Source of the DNA: Paenibacillus lautus NBRC 15380
GTDB taxonomy: Bacteria; Bacillota; Bacilli; Paenibacillales; Paenibacillaceae
Length of the DNA stretch: 64,000 bases
NCBI RefSeq assembly: GCF_004000945.1
Contig: NZ_BIMF01000004.1
Span: 186,001 to 250,000, forward strand
Direction: 5' to 3'
The position numbers and the translations under genes are program-made. Positions 60,286 through 64,000 of the stretch are shown here, one piece after another (within the stretch, counting starts at the first letter, position 1; the number at the start of each line of letters is the position of its first letter). Under the pieces are notes generated by a model. The model worked only from the letters and a program-made list of their open reading frames with translations, was not told the origin of the DNA and did no database searches.

Positions 60286-60550
60286 AAAAAAAGTAACCTA
60301 GCATTACGCCTTAATGACACTTTTGTTCAATTGATTGTTAATATTGAGGGTGTCTGGCGGACGGAGAACCACCCAGCTTTTACTGTCGTAAACCGAACAG
60401 GATTCTGTACATTGGCATAAATCCGACACTTCCGTGAAGATCACCTACGCGTCCCATACAGGCCCTGCATACTATACAGTAATTCAAATAGTAGATACTG
60501 AGTCGAGCTATGGCTGCAATTTAGAGATAATTGTTGACTGTCGATTTTGA
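60286..60550 (+). pseudogene. Frameshifted coding remnant upstream of the glycosyltransferase
   Basis: One frame reads NIEGVWRTENHPAFTVVNRT then GFCTLA and a stop at 60418. From 60422 the next frame continues SDTSVKITYASHTGPAYYTV then IQIVDTESSYGCNLEIIVDC and stops at 60548. Both look like parts of one beta-rich protein separated by a one-base shift. No start codon with a ribosome binding site is visible. Family unknown. Confidence 0.4.
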
Positions 60551-60574
60551 AGCGAGAGGGGGTTCATTCAACGA

Positions 60575-62524
60575 ATGCTGAATCTTTTTAAACAACGCGA
60601 GCCGTTGGTATCCGTTGTGATCGCTTGTTATAACTATGGTATATATCTTGAAGAAGCGATCGACTCATGCCTCGCCTCCACTATCCAAAATATCGAAATC
60701 ATTGTTGTCAATGACGGTTCTGACGATCCTATTACCGTCGATCTGCTCAAAACGATGAAAAAACCAAAAACCAAGATCATCCATCAAGAGAATAAAGGTA
60801 TCGCGCCGGCTTTAAACCGCGGCATACAGGAAGCGAGAGGCAAATATATATTCCGGTTGGACTCGGATGACCTAATTCATCATACCTTATTGGAAAAAGG
60901 AGTCCTGGTTCTTGAATCGCGGCCGAATATCGGATTTGTGACATGTTACTTGCAATCCTTTGGTAAAGAGGATTGGGTATGGACACCACCTCCATTCTCC
61001 CTAGCCGAGCTGATGAGAGATAACATTGTCGTTGGGAACTCACTGTTTCGGAAAGCGGCATGGGAAGGATCCGGCGGATTTGATGAACAAGGAAGAGGTT
61101 ATGAGGACTGGGAATTTTGGATTAGGCTGGCCAGTATTGGATGGGGGGGCTTTCAAATTCCTGAATTGCTCTTCTTCTACCGCAGACATGGAGAAACGGA
61201 GTCCGTCCGGCAATTCCACCGCCAGAACGAGCTACGTGCAGATATTCAAAGGAAGCATCGCCGAGTGTACGACATGCTTGAGGCAGGCCAGTTGGAGCAT
61301 AGCATGAAGCAATCATCAGCGATTACAGTGAATTGGAATGTGAATGCTGACACCTATCAAGTTAGGAAACCCGCCGGCGATAAAATAAAGATCATGATCG
61401 TAATGCCTTGGCTCATCATCGGAGGGGCCGAACGTTTTTTTCTGGACCTACTAGAGGGATTGCCAAAAGACCAATATTATATAACTCTCGTCACGACAAT
61501 TCGTGCAGAAAGCCCATTGTATCAGAGATATGATCAATGTACAGACGAAATTTTTCTGCTGCCTTCATTCTGTGATACTCCAGAGCAAATGGAGAATGTG
61601 ATGTTTCATTTAATCGAAACAAGAGGCATTCAGATAGTCCATATCAATAACAGCGATATTGCATACGGCATGCTTCCTCGCTTGAAAACAAGATTCCCTG
61701 GTGTCAAAACGATAGCACTGCTTCATGCTTACGTCCCTGAGCTTCCGTGGGATCACGTTAGAAATTCCGTTGGTTTCAACGCATGGATCGATTGTTATAA
61801 CGTATGTAGAGAATCACTGAAGGATACCCTCACGAACTTGTTCCATATTTCACCCAATAAAATCCGTGTGCTTCCGAATGGTATCGATACTAATCTGTTC
61901 CGCCCGGGAATTGACAATGAATATGCCATTCTGAAGCAAGGTTTCAATATTCCACTAGACAAAAAAGTGATAACGTATATCGCCAGATTGCATTCCGACA
62001 AGGACCCGCTCAAATTCGTTGCTATCGCCAAACAAATGATTGCCTCCGATCCGGCTGACCGCTACCGATTTCTGATGATTGGAGAAGGCCCGTTGAAGGA
62101 TGAGGTTATCGAAGCGATTGGAGCGTTGTCTTCCAAAATCATCGTACTTGGCGCTCGAGGAGACATCCACCAGGTTCTCAAATTTACTGACGTCATGGCG
62201 TCCACTTCACCGAGCGAAGGGCTTCCTCTTAGCGGTCTTGAGGCGATGTCAGCCGAGGTGCCGGTTATAGCCTTCGCTGTCAGAGGCTGGCTGGACATCA
62301 TTAATCAGCACTATGATGGACTATTGATCGGGCGATCGCAATTTGAGGAAGTCGATTATGCGCAGCAGCTCACGTACCTGTTGGACCATCCCGATTGGCT
62401 GGGACGAATGCGTGTGGCAGCGCGCAAGAAAGTTACCACTTATTATACTCGCAAACTATTCCTTGATCGGTATCAGGGACTCTATCGCGAATTGGTTTCA
62501 GGCGGACTACCTCCGTTAGAATAG
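60575..62524 (+). CDS. Two-domain glycosyltransferase (GT2-GT4 fusion)
   Basis: The 649-residue protein joins two glycosyltransferases. Residues about 10-240 are a GT-A domain of family GT2: VSVVIACYNYGIYLEEAIDS, NDGSDD, the DxD motif in FRLDSDDLIH, and GRGYEDWEFWIRL near the acceptor site. Residues about 270-640 are a GT-B domain of family GT4: IMIVMPWLIIGGAERF, VLPNGIDTNLFRPG, the TSPSEGLPLSGLEAMSAEVP nucleotide-sugar site. No membrane helices are seen. It likely builds a surface polysaccharide or glycosylates a protein or lipid in two steps. Start ATG with GAGGGGG 12 nt upstream. A methyltransferase follows. Confidence 0.9.
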   Translation: MLNLFKQREPLVSVVIACYNYGIYLEEAIDSCLASTIQNIEIIVVNDGSDDPITVDLLKTMKKPKTKIIHQENKGIAPALNRGIQEARGKYIFRLDSDDLIHHTLLEKGVLVLESRPNIGFVTCYLQSFGKEDWVWTPPPFSLAELMRDNIVVGNSLFRKAAWEGSGGFDEQGRGYEDWEFWIRLASIGWGGFQIPELLFFYRRHGETESVRQFHRQNELRADIQRKHRRVYDMLEAGQLEHSMKQSSAITVNWNVNADTYQVRKPAGDKIKIMIVMPWLIIGGAERFFLDLLEGLPKDQYYITLVTTIRAESPLYQRYDQCTDEIFLLPSFCDTPEQMENVMFHLIETRGIQIVHINNSDIAYGMLPRLKTRFPGVKTIALLHAYVPELPWDHVRNSVGFNAWIDCYNVCRESLKDTLTNLFHISPNKIRVLPNGIDTNLFRPGIDNEYAILKQGFNIPLDKKVITYIARLHSDKDPLKFVAIAKQMIASDPADRYRFLMIGEGPLKDEVIEAIGALSSKIIVLGARGDIHQVLKFTDVMASTSPSEGLPLSGLEAMSAEVPVIAFAVRGWLDIINQHYDGLLIGRSQFEEVDYAQQLTYLLDHPDWLGRMRVAARKKVTTYYTRKLFLDRYQGLYRELVSGGLPPLE

Positions 62525-62578
62525 ATTCAGAAGAAATTAATGGATCCGTGTGTCACGAGAAATAAATTACATTTACAA

Positions 62579-62608
62579 TAGGACCCTGCGGGAAGCAAGG
62601 TCCTTTTT
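62579..62608 (+). terminator. Terminator between glycosyltransferase and methyltransferase genes
   Basis: The stem AGGACC with GGTCCT plus an inner TGC/GCA pair is followed by TTTTT. Readthrough to the methyltransferase would be reduced. Confidence 0.75.
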
Positions 62609-62638
62609 ATAAGTATAACCAAAAGAGGTGCGAAAAAC

Positions 62639-63169
62639 ATGAAGATCAACTGGCATGAAGACTTCATTCTCTTTCTGGCAAGCATCGTCCGCCCCAAAGT
62701 ATACGTAGAGCTAGGACTATATCAATGCGCGCTGTTCAACCGAGTTATTCCATTTGCAGAAACTCTAATAGGCGTCGATATCAACGGAGAAGCCGGCCAA
62801 CATATGAACATCTTGCCTAATACTCGGTTCTTCCACGGCACGACCCAAGCTTTCGCCAAGGAACTCTCAGCCCAACCTCTACAAATTGATATGCTGTTCA
62901 TTGATGCGGACCATTCGAGGGAAGCTGTTCTTCAGGATTTTCACGATTTTTTTCCTTACGTGGCACCCCACGGTTTGATCCTGATGCATGATTCACATCC
63001 GGGGAACGTCGAAATGATGGATTCAACGCTGTGTGGGACCGCATATCAAGCCATTGCAGAATTATCCCAGGCGGCGAATAACGCCTATGAAATGATGACG
63101 ATTCCGATCTCGCCGGGCCTTACGATCTGTCGCAAACGCCAGCAGCAGCTATCCTGGCAGGAAATGTAG
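62639..63169 (+). CDS. Class I SAM-dependent methyltransferase
   Basis: The 176-residue protein has the motif I region YVELGLYQCALFNRVIP (a degenerate GxG), VDINGEAGQHM at the acidic loop, and DMLFIDADHSREAVLQDF followed by LILMHDSHPG. The pattern is that of Methyltransf_24/cephalosporin hydroxylase-like enzymes that modify sugars in glycan clusters. AAAAGAGGTG lies upstream of the ATG. Its position after a two-domain glycosyltransferase suggests methylation of the same glycan. Confidence 0.8.
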   Translation: MKINWHEDFILFLASIVRPKVYVELGLYQCALFNRVIPFAETLIGVDINGEAGQHMNILPNTRFFHGTTQAFAKELSAQPLQIDMLFIDADHSREAVLQDFHDFFPYVAPHGLILMHDSHPGNVEMMDSTLCGTAYQAIAELSQAANNAYEMMTIPISPGLTICRKRQQQLSWQEM

Positions 63170-63247
63170 CCCTAATCATTGTTTTATCAATATCAAAAGA
63201 AGGGATATGAAATGCAACGCGCTATAATTCGGCAAAGGGGTGTTTCA

Positions 63248-63740
63248 ATGTTTATTGAACCAATATTACTCGCAACTGCCCCAGAACCGTTTTCCGATCG
63301 GCATTACATCTTCGAACCTAAGATTGATGGCCACAGGCTCCTGTTTTCACAGAAGAACAGCTGGATCAGACTATACACCCGTCACAAGACGGAATGTACC
63401 CAGCATACCCCAAGTTGCTAGCGTCGATTGACGACGATATCCTCCTTGATAGCGAAGTAGCTTGCACCGGCCCGGAACGGTGTGGACTTTGAAGCGGTCT
63501 TGACCAGGTTTCAAACTAAAAAGGAGCAACGCATCCGGGAAGCTTATGGGGATATCCCCCGTTACATTTGTTGTGTTCGATGTGCTGCAATACAAAGGTC
63601 AGTACCAACGGAAGATGCCGCTGCTGCGGCGTAAAGAGATTCTTGCCGGCATAAGTATGCCAAGCAGCACTTCGGCGTCATACCCTTCGTGGAAGCCGCC
63701 GATCGCCAGCCTGGCAGAAGGTCTTAAAAATTTGTTCATT
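63248..63740 (+). pseudogene. Broken ATP-dependent DNA ligase gene
   Basis: The first frame gives MFIEPILLATAPEPFSD and the nucleotidyl-lysine motif FEPKIDGHRLLF, then stops at 63419. Later frames contain ASIDDDILLDSEVACTGPE, VDFEAVLTRFQTKKEQRI, FVVFDVLQYKG and PLLRRKEILAG, all collinear with LigD/LigB-type ATP-dependent ligases. At least three frame changes are needed, and the C-terminal OB domain is missing. The intact enzyme would seal DNA nicks with ATP; this copy is inactive. Confidence 0.8.
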
Positions 63741-63810
63741 TGAGGCCCGGTTATAGCGGATGAAGTTTCGAAACTGGACAAAATCGGGCTTGCCGCGAAC
63801 ACTGGTTTTA

Positions 63811-63850
63811 ATAAGCCCCTGCATGCAATTAAACTTCAGGGGCTTTTTCC
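63811..63850 (+). terminator. Rho-independent terminator after the ligase remnant
   Basis: The stem AAGCCCCTG/CAGGGGCTT is followed by TTTT. Confidence 0.75.
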
Positions 63851-63987
63851 AATACTGGTCAATTACTACTTGCCATCAGTACTCCATAAAACAAGTGCGA
63901 CGCTAAATCCTGTGGATAAATAGTTGTCGTTAGCAAATCGAAGTGTCCAGCTTCTTCATCATAGTTTTTTTCACTCAACTAAGCAGC

Positions 63988-64000
63988 CCTATAAATAGCA
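63988..64000 (-). repeat. Start of a third tRNA-linked repeat copy at the window edge
   Basis: CTATAAATAGCA matches the first 12 bases of copies A and B with one change. The rest is outside the window. The intact tRNA(CAT) gene may lie just beyond. Confidence 0.5.

Noticed and set aside
1..64000. CRISPR arrays, insertion sequences, prophage structural genes
   Set aside because: No regularly spaced repeats, transposase motifs or phage structural proteins were seen.

Overview
The window reads as a chromosome segment of a Paenibacillus-like member of the Bacillales. The reasons are strong AGGAGG-type ribosome binding sites, frequent TTG and GTG starts, SpeA, YktB, DUF1292, YesM/YesN and LplABC relatives of Bacillus type, LexA boxes of the GAAC-N4-GTTC form, and large intracellular glycosidases served by Lpl-type ABC importers. 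No rRNA, CRISPR array or intact insertion sequence was found.

Left third (1-25 kb): mostly housekeeping genes. In order these are a PfpI/DJ-1 protein, a translationally coupled PTS EIICBA and enzyme I pair, a CoA-binding protein, AroA, a rhodanese, shikimate kinase, 6-phosphogluconate dehydrogenase, YktB, SpeA, a His-rich DUF1292 protein, a secreted protein, an MBL-fold hydrolase, DUF3892 and GNAT proteins, and tRNA-Val(GAC). After these come a LexA-controlled small gene (17.2 kb) and a compact agr-type peptide-signalling locus (17.6-18.9 kb). That locus has a membrane protein without a kinase domain, AgrB, and an AgrD-like peptide whose ring residue would be serine. An ABC exporter, a second GNAT protein, a TetR regulator with two near-identical palindromic operators and an exported L,D-transpeptidase follow.

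Middle (25.3-47.1 kb): one coherent sugar-utilisation locus, all on the minus strand. A YesM-type sensor kinase and YesN-type AraC response regulator are followed by a lipoprotein-permease-permease importer. Five tightly packed glycosidases come next: GH3, GH38, GH125, a clan GH-A enzyme and a second GH38. A sixth, GH20, lies beyond a hairpin. None of the glycosidases has a signal peptide. The set fits import and intracellular breakdown of mannose-rich, GlcNAc-containing glycans such as N-glycans or fungal mannoprotein glycans.

Right part (47-64 kb): a small L,D-transpeptidase, an AI-2E-family membrane protein, Ung, tRNA-Leu(TAA), a polysaccharide deacetylase and a TetR/MFS pair with shared operator motifs. 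A 16-codon micro-ORF and a GMC oxidoreductase follow. From 56.36 kb the region is accessory. A 97-bp repeat holding the 3' part of a tRNA(CAT), probably tRNA-Ile2, plus its terminator occurs at 56359 and 58836, and the first 12 bp appear again at the right edge. Two cassettes lie between the copies: YetF plus DUF2935, then a second LexA promoter with gene remnants, a two-domain glycosyltransferase, a methyltransferase and a broken ATP-dependent DNA ligase. This looks like serial integration at a tRNA 3' end followed by decay.
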